Below, one piece after another: positions 46,855 through 54,532 of a stretch of DNA of 54,657 nt. Under the pieces are notes generated by a model that was not told the origin of the DNA, made no database searches, and saw only the letters and a list, made by a program, of their open reading frames with translations. The DNA lies in assembly GCA_021737265.1 (NCBI GenBank), contig JAIPEF010000005.1, positions 1-54,657 of the forward strand, in the 5' to 3' direction. Source of the DNA: Desulfocapsa sp. (GTDB lineage: Bacteria; Desulfobacterota; Desulfobulbia; Desulfobulbales; Desulfocapsaceae). Numbering within the stretch: the first letter of the stretch is position 1; each line of letters starts with the position of its first letter. The translations under genes were made by a program, and so were the position numbers.

Positions 46855-48479
46855 GCCTTATATCCGATCACTGAATAATCCTGTGGGCCATAAAAGCGAG
46901 AGGTGATTTTCTCACTGATATTACTTTCTTTCAGTTCAAGATATTCTCTGTTTTCATGCAGCCGTACAATCTCAAGCCCCTCGTACCCACGGGCTTCAAG
47001 CAGGAAGCGAAGAACTTCCGGAGGGATTGGATTTCTGTGGGTTGGGTCATAGTAGAAGTTACAGGAACCTACTAAAATGTTTTCCGGATTCGGTGTTTCA
47101 AAGATGACCATCCCTCCAGGTTTGAGAACCCTATAGGCTTGATCAAACAGGGCGAGCATTGTTTTCAAGGGGAGGTGCTCAACAATATGAAAACCAGTCA
47201 CAACCGCCAGGCTCTCCGGCCCCATGTCTGTAAAATAATCAAAGACATCACCCACTTCAACATCGAGCCCTAATTCCTGAGACTGAGCAACCATCATCGC
47301 ATTAAGATCAACACCTTTTGCCTTATAACCATACTCTCCAAGAAGTTCAAGCCACTCCCCACGACCACAGCCCACATCCAGGATAATCCCAGTTCCTGTT
47401 TTCTCCTGAACCTTCTCAACATAAGGCAGGTAGACTCTCTGTCGCCCTTTTATGTCCTCACGTGTTCCTCGAAAGCGATCCTCAAAGCTCACATACATGG
47501 CATCCAGGATATGATCAGCTTCTGTTGCCTGAACTCCTGCCAAACCTTCTGTCGGCAGTGGGATACTGCTGCGTCCTTGTGCAAGCAGGTCATCAAGACG
47601 CCGTTGCTGGGCGAGGATATTGAGTTTATAGTCCCGGGCCTGCCTGTCAATATTGGTCAATTCTTGATTTATTTTACCTAAAGACTCATGGATGACATAA
47701 CTTAACCGGCCATCCGTCACCTTTAACCGATCATCTGTTTCCTTTAACCGGTCACCGGTAACCTTTAACCGATCATCGGTTGCCTTTAACCGGCCATCGG
47801 TTGCCTTTAACCGGCCATCGGTAACCTGCATGGTTTTATACAGACTGCTTACATGCGGCCAGCCAACCTTTTGAGGTAAAGCAGATTCCACAGCTTGAAT
47901 CTGTTTTTTTAGCTCTGCAATATGGTTAGTTAGCTGATCATAACGACTGTTAACAGCATATTCCAACCCCTGTATGTTACGAAAAAGAAGGGGAAGATGA
48001 ATAATACATCCCATTATCCTGAGCAATTTCCCTAGAACAGGTATTTTGTAAGAACGATAAAGCAGAAAAGGCAATAACAGGCCACGAATAGCGACTTTTT
48101 TCTGTCGTCCTTCGGTTCCGAAACGAAGCTGTGCAAGAATTTCTTTCTTGGTGAGTTCTCCTGCTCTGAACCTTGGAAGCCAAACATTTAGCTCGTCCAA
48201 ACCTGGTTCTCTCTGGAGAATCACCCGGTATGCATTGCGAATAAAATCAATATCGTGATACTGGCAAAGTTTATTGACACCATAGTCCATGCTGCCTTCA
48301 GGCAAACTGTCATTTACAACAGCGGAGACTTGAGACTGAGAGGAGGCGTTATTCTTCTGCACCGCACCACCTGACTCCTCCAATGTATCACCAGGAAGAG
48401 ATTTGCGTTTCTCCACCTCCACCCGGATACGTTCCATTATTTCATCAATATTTATTTCAGGAATATCAGTTTTCTTCAT
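46851..48479 (-). CDS. DUF4214 - coiled coil - SAM methyltransferase protein
   Basis: A 542-aa protein. The N-terminus (EINIDEIMERIRVEVEKRK) is a helix motif common in O-antigen chain-terminating methyltransferases. Residues about 70-135 form a DUF4214-like domain (FIRNAYRVILQREPGLDELN). A long coiled coil includes six near-identical heptads (DGRLKAT type) encoded by 21-bp tandem repeats. Residues about 345-470 are the SAM methyltransferase, with motif I GIILDVGCGRGEWLELLG and VTGFHIVEHLP. Coiled-coil methyltransferases such as WbdD cap the polymer end and set chain length for Wzt recognition; that role is inferred here from adjacency to wzt. Confidence 0.82.
   Translation of the reverse strand: MKKTDIPEINIDEIMERIRVEVEKRKSLPGDTLEESGGAVQKNNASSQSQVSAVVNDSLPEGSMDYGVNKLCQYHDIDFIRNAYRVILQREPGLDELNVWLPRFRAGELTKKEILAQLRFGTEGRQKKVAIRGLLLPFLLYRSYKIPVLGKLLRIMGCIIHLPLLFRNIQGLEYAVNSRYDQLTNHIAELKKQIQAVESALPQKVGWPHVSSLYKTMQVTDGRLKATDGRLKATDDRLKVTGDRLKETDDRLKVTDGRLSYVIHESLGKINQELTNIDRQARDYKLNILAQQRRLDDLLAQGRSSIPLPTEGLAGVQATEADHILDAMYVSFEDRFRGTREDIKGRQRVYLPYVEKVQEKTGTGIILDVGCGRGEWLELLGEYGYKAKGVDLNAMMVAQSQELGLDVEVGDVFDYFTDMGPESLAVVTGFHIVEHLPLKTMLALFDQAYRVLKPGGMVIFETPNPENILVGSCNFYYDPTHRNPIPPEVLRFLLEARGYEGLEIVRLHENREYLELKESNISEKITSRFYGPQDYSVIGYKA
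47707..47832 (-). repeat. 21-bp tandem repeat array (six units) in the coiled-coil region
   Basis: Six consecutive 21-bp units start at 47707, 47728, 47749, 47770, 47791 and 47812. Most have the plus-strand pattern CGRYCAYCNGTNNCCTTTAAC, i.e. conserved CCTTTAAC ends with variable middles; the last unit diverges at its end. Each encodes one heptad of the VTDGRLK/ATDDRLK kind, in frame. Copy number changes would lengthen or shorten the coiled coil by exactly seven residues. Confidence 0.85.
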
Positions 48480-48539
48480 AATTCCGTTATACTCATACAG
48501 GTTTCTTCTGATTGCCGATTGCCGATTGCAGCTGATTTA

Positions 48540-49751
48540 CTATTCCATGTCTTCAATGGACAAGTGGGGTGTTAAGCGACTCAGACCGATAAAACTATAA
48601 TCTCCACTCTGAACCACCTCAAATGCCAGAGACTTATCAATCCAATTATAGCATTCATTAGTGTGTTCATGTTCAGAATGAGCGGCAACAGTGATTGAGT
48701 ATTTTCCTGCCCCTATATTAAATTCGTCAAATCGATATAGAACAGAATAGGACTTTGCCTCTTCTACTGAAATGGGACAGTTAAGGTAAAAAGAATTTGT
48801 CCCAAAAATATCCTGGCCAAATTTGTCTCTTATTGCAATACCAACCGTTATCTCAGCTATTGTCTCATGGGCAGTCAGGTTGATTTTTACCTGAACAGGT
48901 CCACCAGATTGTGCCACAGCCACACTGTTACCCTGCTCGTCCAGTAACTGAACACCATTTATTGTTATTTTTTCATTGCCGTATGATGATTCACCGGTAT
49001 CAGAAGCGTGGAACTTAAGTTCCTCTCCCTTGGTACGCTTGGCGACAAGATAGTTATAGGTGTTAATAACAGGTTCTGGGTCACCGATCTCTACACATGC
49101 ACCATCAAGTAACAACATCGCTCGATCACACAAGACCTTAACCGCATTCATGGAATGGGAAACAAAAACGATGGAGCCGCCACTGTCTTTAAATTCCTTG
49201 ATCTTCCGCATACACTTCTGTTGAAAGTACGCATCACCAACCGACAATGCCTCATCAATGACAAAAGCACTGGGGTCAGCATGGATGGCTATAGAAAAAG
49301 CTAGTCTCATTATCATACCGGAAGAATAGGTCTTGATTGGTTCGTCAATAAAATCTGCAAGCTCCGTAAACTCAACAATCCGCTCCAAACGTTTCTCAAC
49401 TTCACTGTGACTCAGACCTAAATATCCGCCATTGAGAAAAATGTTCTCCTTACCGGAAAACTCGTTATTAAACCCGGTCCCCAGTTCTAGAAGACCGGTG
49501 ATTCTGCCATCAACAGTCACCTGGCCCCTATCTGGGATAAGGACCCCTGTCAGGATTTTAAGCAGTGTAGATTTACCGGCACCATTCTGGCCGACGATAC
49601 CAAATGTTTCACCCTCTCCAACTTCAAAACTGATGTTTTGCAGTGCATGGTATTCTTTGTGATAACAACGGCGAAAAATAATCTCTTTCAAACGGTCTGA
49701 AGGAGACTGGTAGAGCTTGAATGTTTTGGAAATGTTTTGAGCGGAAATCAT
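48540..49751 (-). CDS. wzt: ABC transporter ATP-binding protein with C-terminal glycan-recognition domain
   Basis: ATPase of about 403 aa for O-antigen/teichoic-acid-type export (TagH/Wzt). The N-terminal ABC domain shows Walker A GQNGAGKST, the signature YSSGMIMRLAFSIA and Walker B AFVIDEALSVGD. The C-terminal about 150 residues (after HASDTGESSYGNEKI) form the Wzt_C beta-sandwich that recognises the chain terminus in systems such as E. coli O9a. I use ATG 49751 (MISAQNISKTF); the upstream 16-codon extension overlaps the small ORF and lacks homology. It is separated from that ORF by four bases and works with the Wzm permease. Confidence 0.93.
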   Translation of the reverse strand: MISAQNISKTFKLYQSPSDRLKEIIFRRCYHKEYHALQNISFEVGEGETFGIVGQNGAGKSTLLKILTGVLIPDRGQVTVDGRITGLLELGTGFNNEFSGKENIFLNGGYLGLSHSEVEKRLERIVEFTELADFIDEPIKTYSSGMIMRLAFSIAIHADPSAFVIDEALSVGDAYFQQKCMRKIKEFKDSGGSIVFVSHSMNAVKVLCDRAMLLLDGACVEIGDPEPVINTYNYLVAKRTKGEELKFHASDTGESSYGNEKITINGVQLLDEQGNSVAVAQSGGPVQVKINLTAHETIAEITVGIAIRDKFGQDIFGTNSFYLNCPISVEEAKSYSVLYRFDEFNIGAGKYSITVAAHSEHEHTNECYNWIDKSLAFEVVQSGDYSFIGLSRLTPHLSIEDME

Positions 49752-49755
49752 GTTC

Positions 49756-49935
49756 TTAGAGTTTCCCGGAAATCTGTAACACCAGTGGATAGCAACCAAA
49801 TATTCCTACTAAATACAAACAGTTTAGAGCAAGAAGCATATAGATTCTTTTCGCTCCCAGAAACCGCTTTCGCAAGAAATTCCCAGCCAGAACAACAATA
49901 ACGGTCCAACCTGTGATAAAAAATAATTCAATCAT
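49756..49935 (-). CDS. 59-aa membrane protein between wzm and wzt (short ORF)
   Basis: An ORF of 59 codons. Its ATG (49933-49935) overlaps the wzm stop TGA by ATGA, and its TAA ends four bases before the wzt ATG. It encodes two hydrophobic segments, about residues 2-19 (IELFFITGWTVIVVLAG) and 32-57 (YMLLALNCLYLVGIFG...), separated by the basic LRKRFLGAKR. The tight overlap with both transporter genes argues for translation and for a role with the exporter. I do not recognise a family. A spurious ORF is possible but the coupling and two-TM pattern make it unlikely. Confidence 0.65.
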   Translation of the reverse strand: MIELFFITGWTVIVVLAGNFLRKRFLGAKRIYMLLALNCLYLVGIFGCYPLVLQISGKL

Positions 49936-50708
49936 AGGAAATCCCTGATATCTTTTTCAAGATAGCGAAATGTCATGTACGAAAAAGCCAGGAGAAGGTG
50001 ACTGATAACAGTCAAAATAATCAAGGGCTTAAAGACTGGATATGCACCATACACAAAAATATTGTGATAACCGTCCACAATGTAAAACATGGGATTCAAA
50101 ACCATAAGTTTTTGAGCAAAATCCGGCAAAATGTCCACAACATAAATAATAGGGGTAAACCAGAACCAGAGCTGCATGACTACAGACACCAATTGTCTGA
50201 TATCAGTTATAAAAACTGACAGAGAAGCAGTTAAAAGGCCAATCCCGATGGCCAGAATCTGCTGCAGATAAAAAACAAAGGGCAACAGGAAGTAGCCACA
50301 ATGAAAAGAGGCTCCCTTGAGGGCCAAAATAATAAACATCAATGTGATACTTATTATGAAAGTGAGCGCCTCTGAAAGACTTACATGAACAAAAAGAGAA
50401 GGAAGGGGCGTGTTCAGTTTCGTTATAATATTTTTTTTATCAGAAAAGATATTGGTTGAACGAGTGACTGTATTGGAAAAACTTCCCCAGGGGATAATCC
50501 CGACAGCGATATAGATTCCGTAGGCATACATATCGGATGTCCCCGGCAGTCTGGCACCTATGATCTTGCCAAATACAATAAGGTAAACAAGCAGGTTAAC
50601 CAGGGGGAAAATAAATGCCCACAATGAACCAAGGATTGATCCGGCAAAACGCTCTACAAAATCACGCCGGGTCATCTCCAGGATAAATGAAATTCGTGAA
50701 GAAACCAT
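49932..50708 (-). CDS. wzm: ABC-2 type polysaccharide export permease
   Basis: Inner-membrane permease of about 258 aa with six TM segments, of the TagG/KpsM/Wzm family. It starts with the amphipathic RISFILEMTRRDFVERFAGS, followed by LGSLWAFIFPLVNLLVYLIVFG, the family helix-1 block. The C-terminal LWFWFTPIIYVVDILP and NPMFYIVDGYHNI are typical. ATG 50708 (with TAGG upstream) is chosen over TTG 50723. The stop overlaps the 59-aa ORF. With Wzt it forms the ABC exporter for a complete lipid-linked polysaccharide. Confidence 0.92.
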   Translation of the reverse strand: MVSSRISFILEMTRRDFVERFAGSILGSLWAFIFPLVNLLVYLIVFGKIIGARLPGTSDMYAYGIYIAVGIIPWGSFSNTVTRSTNIFSDKKNIITKLNTPLPSLFVHVSLSEALTFIISITLMFIILALKGASFHCGYFLLPFVFYLQQILAIGIGLLTASLSVFITDIRQLVSVVMQLWFWFTPIIYVVDILPDFAQKLMVLNPMFYIVDGYHNIFVYGAYPVFKPLIILTVISHLLLAFSYMTFRYLEKDIRDFL

Positions 50709-50900
50709 ATGGGACCTACTCAAACGGTATTAACTATCCGTATTGTGCTCAAAGTAATGAATCTTATTTTTCTCAAGAAGTAATGCTCTGTCTCTTTACC
50801 ATGAAATTTTCTTCCCTGCGAGTAAACTCCCTCGATCGATAAAAATTAGAATCACGCTAAACCATCGTTTCCGGTTATTGATTTGTTTTTCAATAGTGGT

Positions 50901-51057
50901 AAACTCGTAAAAACCTCAAACCTAGGATGTAGGATGGCTAAGTAAAAAGCTCCATATGCGAGGCGCGTATTTTTTATTTAATTTCGGCGTACTAAGGTAC
51001 GTCGAAATTAAATAAAAAATGCAGCAACGAAGCAGATGGAGAGTTTTTACGACGCCA
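50901..51057 (+). repeat. Nested palindromic repeat element, copy 4 (largest)
   Basis: A 157-bp element from AAACTCGTAAAAACC to TTTTTACGACGCCA. It is flanked by a perfect 11-bp direct repeat TCAATAGTGGT (50890-50900 and 51058-51068), as expected of a target duplication. Its core is a 24-bp stem (50969-50992 with 50997-51020, one G-T) around loop TAAG. Outer CTCCAT pairs with ATGGAG, where copy 1 has CTTCAT with ATGAAG. The other 50709-50900 bases of this 373-bp gap probably hold the wzm promoter; I assign no motif there. Confidence 0.85.
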
Positions 51058-51081
51058 TCAATAGTGGTGACCGATTTTTTC

Positions 51082-52206
51082 TTATTCACTTTCAGTTTGT
51101 GCTTTGATGGTCTGAAGCATAAATTGAGCATATTTCTTGTGTCCAGAATTATTAAAGTGAGCATTTGGTAATTTCATATAATCAGAAATCTCTAAATTAT
51201 CAGGGCGAAAAGGAACCAAGCCATCAAATACACTCACATTCCCTTCAATACTATTCCAACCACTTCTCAGTTTTGGATGAACAGGGATCACAAAAAGGAG
51301 AAACTTTGCCCCCCCGGCCTCAGCGGCACGTTTGATTCTTAAGAGATATTCCCTTGCCTCACTTTGGACACTTTGCCTTGAGGGAAGACCTCCTTCGTTT
51401 CCAACGAACCTCTCAGGCGAAAATCTTAGCTTGGCCTGCATAAGCAACAGGTTCGTACCAACTGCAGATTTCAAAAAGAGTTTCTTCATAGATGACTTAA
51501 ATGTCTTCGAATTATCATTGAGGTAGATTGCAGCAGCGTTCCCTTCTCCAAGATATCTCTGGTAAGCCTCATGGGGTGTCATGTAACGACCACTGTGGTC
51601 AAAAGCTTGAAGCCAGCCGACATTTGTTACGTGAATCAGGTTTTTATTCGGAAGCATTGGGCGATAAGGGTGTATATCATTGTCAATGTAGAGGGCAACA
51701 GCAACAATATCCGGTTTCAGTTGTGGTATATATTTTTCAGCCAGATACGCATATTGTTTAGGATCTGTCCCGGCAATTCCGGTATTAAACAGACGATATC
51801 CCTCTCGAGATATAATCTCTGCAAAACTCTCGCTAATGGGATCAGCACTTGCCCCCCAGGCAAATGAATCACCCAACAGGAGAATGCTTGTTGTCCCATC
51901 TTCAGGGTTTTCAAATTCAATGCTTCTAAAGCCATCAGAGTTAAGAGTAATTCCAGGCAACCAGTCACCAGCAGGATTTGCTTTGAAAACCCCTTCGTCA
52001 TCGGTATAGTAATTTTCAGATATTACAAGGTGTTCGACAGGACGAAATTTTTTATTCACATATTTCGGGACAAAACCAGGCGCATGACCATTTATTCTGA
52101 GAATAATTTCTCCTACACCTATGCTTATCCCTAAAGATATAATGACTAAGAGAGAATTAAAGAGAAATATTCTGGTGTTATTTTGTCGTTTTGATTTTGA
52201 ACTCAT
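51082..52206 (-). CDS. SGNH/GDSL-type hydrolase or acyltransferase, membrane anchored
   Basis: A 374-aa protein with an N-terminal TM (about residues 13-33) and an extracytoplasmic SGNH domain. Block I is ILLLGDSFAWG (Ser nucleophile). Block II is FNTGIAGTDPKQY (Gly), block III includes IDNDI (Asn) and block V is NAHFNNSGHKKYA (His). These motifs fit O-acyltransferase partners or esterases acting on surface glycan. It is flanked by inverted repeat copies 4 and 5 and reads away from copy 5. The substrate is unknown; removal or addition of acetyl groups is inferred from the locus. Confidence 0.82.
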   Translation of the reverse strand: MSSKSKRQNNTRIFLFNSLLVIISLGISIGVGEIILRINGHAPGFVPKYVNKKFRPVEHLVISENYYTDDEGVFKANPAGDWLPGITLNSDGFRSIEFENPEDGTTSILLLGDSFAWGASADPISESFAEIISREGYRLFNTGIAGTDPKQYAYLAEKYIPQLKPDIVAVALYIDNDIHPYRPMLPNKNLIHVTNVGWLQAFDHSGRYMTPHEAYQRYLGEGNAAAIYLNDNSKTFKSSMKKLFLKSAVGTNLLLMQAKLRFSPERFVGNEGGLPSRQSVQSEAREYLLRIKRAAEAGGAKFLLFVIPVHPKLRSGWNSIEGNVSVFDGLVPFRPDNLEISDYMKLPNAHFNNSGHKKYAQFMLQTIKAQTESE

Positions 52207-52400
52207 TTCTATTTCTTATTTAATGTTGCCAAGCCTGCCTGGCTAATCCACTACTTGATTTTCTACCCTTCCCAATACAATTAGATATTATACTGATGCT
52301 CTTTAAAAAACATGGCCACTGTATCTGTGACTTAAAAATAACAAAGAGAAAGCAAATACACACAAACTATCCTGAAAAAGGTTCACCAAAGGAAGACAAC

Positions 52401-52545
52401 TAGGAGCTTGTCCGAGAATAGACATTTTTTCTCAAATCGAAGCATCTGTGAAAAATAAGCACAGGCATATACATAATATTCCGAGCATTATTTTTCACAA
52501 GCAACGAAGAGTTGGGGAAAAAGGGCATTTTCGGTCAGGCTCCTA
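52401..52545. repeat. 145-bp imperfect palindrome, mobile-element-like
   Basis: The ends TAGGAGCTTGTCCGAGAAT and (reverse complement of the right end) TAGGAGCCTGACCGAAAAT match closely. The arms stay complementary inward, for example TGTGAAAAATAA on both sides. It is unrelated to the five-copy family. Flanks GAAGACAA (left) and GAAGAACAA (right) are similar but not identical, so a target duplication is uncertain. It could be a MITE, a decayed insertion-sequence end pair, or a large hairpin. Confidence 0.6.
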
Positions 52546-52728
52546 GAAGAACAATTCACACCGCATTCTTCGACACTTCCATCAGCAAATCACAATCGTC
52601 CGGGGCCTTGACAATAAATATTGAAGCAGTGTATAGTCCATGACGTTTTGAAAGAAAAAATCAAATAATAAAAAGCAGTTAATTTCACTGATGGCACCCC
52701 CGCCAACAACACCAATCATTACTTTTGA

Positions 52729-52831
52729 TGGCGTCGTATTTATACCCGACGTTGAGGGTGAAAACTCTCCATCTGCTTCGTTGCTGCATTTTTTATTTAG
52801 CCATCCTAGGTTTGAGGTTTTTACGACGCCA
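52729..52831 (-). repeat. Nested palindromic repeat element, copy 5
   Basis: A 103-bp element with perfect terminal repeats TGGCGTCGTA / TACGACGCCA. A direct repeat TTACTTTTGA (10 bp; 11-12 bp if shared border bases count) flanks it at 52719-52728 and 52832-52841. It is mosaic: one side carries the GTATTTATACCC arm module of copies 2 and 3. The other carries CCTCAAACCTAGGATGGCTA, and the middle the GCAGCAACGAAGCAGATGG stretch of copy 4. It is inverted relative to copy 4. It ends 16 bp before the sulfotransferase start codon. Confidence 0.85.
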
Positions 52832-52847
52832 TTACTTTTGAGATATA

Positions 52848-53594
52848 ATGATTTTGTCACATAGATATAAATTTATTTTCATACATATAGGAAAAACCGG
52901 GGGTACATCTATTGCAAAAACCCTCTGTCAACTCATTGATTCTGACCTAGAGGAAACTAAATATAATAAAGAAATAATAAATTCAATTGGTAACAACGAC
53001 AATCACGGGTTACATATTGATCATACTGGGAATTTAAACTGTAAACACGTTGCTGCAAATGATTTAAAAAAAATAATAGGCGATGAGATATGGCAGGAAT
53101 ATTTCATATTCTCATTTGTCAGGAACCCCTATGACAGATTATTGTCAATGTATTCTATGTTTACACAATATAAAGAATTTAAAAATCATCCCTGGAATAA
53201 TTACCCCTCTTTCCAATCTTTTCTCAACTCCATTGTGTCTGGCGAGACAATCATCGGTGATAACCCTTATCATCGTTGCCTGACCGGTGATAACGATAAG
53301 CTCCTTGTTGATTTTATAGGTAAATTCGAATCCTTACAAGAAAGTTTCAATGAGGTTTGCTCTACAATTGGTCTGCCCCAAACAGAGCTTCCACACGAGA
53401 CCTCTTCGACGCACAAGCCATATCGTAATTACTATACACCTCAAGCGATGGAAATGGTTTACAAAATCAACAAAAAAGACTTTACATTATTCGATTTCCA
53501 AAAAGGAATCCCCGGGGTGAAGCCGGCGACATTTTTTCAAAAAATTCGGATCCACTTGCAGCATAAGCAATCCTATCCCTCTCCAGTGAATTGA
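52848..53594 (+). CDS. Sulfotransferase family 2-like protein
   Basis: A 248-aa cytoplasmic sulfotransferase using PAPS. The 5'-phosphosulfate loop is FIHIGKTGGTSIAKTL (about residues 11-26). The 3'-phosphate site is FSFVRNPYDRLLSMYSMF. These match the eukaryote-like Sulfotransfer_2 family (carbohydrate sulfotransferases). The gene looks AT-richer than most neighbours (by eye), suggesting a separate origin. Its ATG lies 16 bp after palindromic repeat copy 5, so its expression signals lie inside or beyond that element. It would add sulfate to the exported glycan. Confidence 0.87.
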   Translation: MILSHRYKFIFIHIGKTGGTSIAKTLCQLIDSDLEETKYNKEIINSIGNNDNHGLHIDHTGNLNCKHVAANDLKKIIGDEIWQEYFIFSFVRNPYDRLLSMYSMFTQYKEFKNHPWNNYPSFQSFLNSIVSGETIIGDNPYHRCLTGDNDKLLVDFIGKFESLQESFNEVCSTIGLPQTELPHETSSTHKPYRNYYTPQAMEMVYKINKKDFTLFDFQKGIPGVKPATFFQKIRIHLQHKQSYPSPVN

Positions 53595-53621
53595 TCTCCT
53601 GCAGGAATAATCAGAGCATCA

Positions 53622-54458
53622 CTACTTAACCCAGAAAGCACAAGTGTCGATAACACAGATTTCATTATACGGCCTGCCCATATTCCACTTATTAAAAATA
53701 TTTTCCGGCAATACATATAAGTCTTTGTCTGCAACTATTTCAGACCATGAAGGGAGTGTATTGAGTGCAACTTGAAAAAACTCACTGTTGACAAGTTTTC
53801 CGCCAGTACAATTTGTTTTATCAATGACTGCATCTATACAATGAAGGCTGAACCCACCTGTCTTTAAAACACGATCAATGTCCTGCAGAATGTTCTGGAT
53901 ATCTTTCTTTTTCTGCACCCCATGTTCCAGTGCAGAAATACTGAAAACCAGGTCAAAATAATTGTCAGGCAGGTCGGTGTTAAAATTACCCATGTAGTCA
54001 ACCACAACCCTGAAGCCACCGTCAGCTCCAGGCACTACAACGTCACCATGTCCCAGTCCTTCATACTTATCGATGCACCAGCATTCGTAATCGTTGCTGA
54101 GATGTGTCAACACGCGGGAATTCGCCCCCCCCACATCCAATATCTTTGATCCATGTGGTAACGTATCGCGAATAAACGACAGAACTAACAGATCCTGATA
54201 ACATTTGATGGCACTCCGATAAATATCGAACGGAAAACCATAGAAATCTGGAGACCGTAAAGAGGAAAACGCTATAGCATTCCTTACGGTAGAATAGGTG
54301 AAATTATGGATCGTATCAGGTGTAACGAGTAACTCCAATGGAAATGCATTTTCAAAAGTCACTGTCTTTCCTTGAACTGGATTACAAGTATTTTCGCCTT
54401 TTGTGCCAAGAAAGTTCCCCAGCAACTGATATATTTTGTGAACGACTCGCTTTATCAT
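53622..54458 (-). CDS. Class I SAM-dependent methyltransferase
   Basis: A 278-aa enzyme. Motif I is SKILDVGGANSRVLTHL (about residues 103-119). DLVFSISALEHGVQKKKD and DIDRVLKTGGFSLHCID are the post-motif blocks of the Methyltransf_11/FkbM-like group. The first about 90 residues form an extra helical domain. It converges with the sulfotransferase gene, with 27 bp between their stops. Likely target: a sugar hydroxyl or phosphate of the surface glycan; not shown by the sequence. Confidence 0.83.
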   Translation of the reverse strand: MIKRVVHKIYQLLGNFLGTKGENTCNPVQGKTVTFENAFPLELLVTPDTIHNFTYSTVRNAIAFSSLRSPDFYGFPFDIYRSAIKCYQDLLVLSFIRDTLPHGSKILDVGGANSRVLTHLSNDYECWCIDKYEGLGHGDVVVPGADGGFRVVVDYMGNFNTDLPDNYFDLVFSISALEHGVQKKKDIQNILQDIDRVLKTGGFSLHCIDAVIDKTNCTGGKLVNSEFFQVALNTLPSWSEIVADKDLYVLPENIFNKWNMGRPYNEICVIDTCAFWVK

Positions 54459-54532
54459 ATTTTTTTACTCAAGACATCTGTCATGAAATGTTCCTCTCCC
54501 TATCCAAAAAGAAAAGGGTCTAGGACTGCCTA

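Larger units (their letters stand above)
52207..52847. other. 641-bp intergenic region with two mobile-like palindromes
   Basis: Between the SGNH gene (minus) and the sulfotransferase gene (plus). It contains a 145-bp imperfect palindrome (52401-52545) and repeat copy 5 (52729-52831). No credible ORF is seen in the rest. Both divergent genes must take promoters from here, possibly from repeat sequence. Confidence 0.6.

Noticed and set aside
48510..48530. Three 7-bp GATTGCC-like repeats between the methyltransferase and wzt genes
   Set aside because: Too short and few to call a functional repeat; simple slippage is likely.
1..52831. CRISPR array as explanation for the dispersed repeats
   Set aside because: Copies are kilobases apart, vary in length and modules, have no regular spacers, and no cas genes are present.
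52582..52860. 92-aa minus-strand frame in the 641-bp gap
   Set aside because: It is mostly repeat copy 5 and overlaps the sulfotransferase start.
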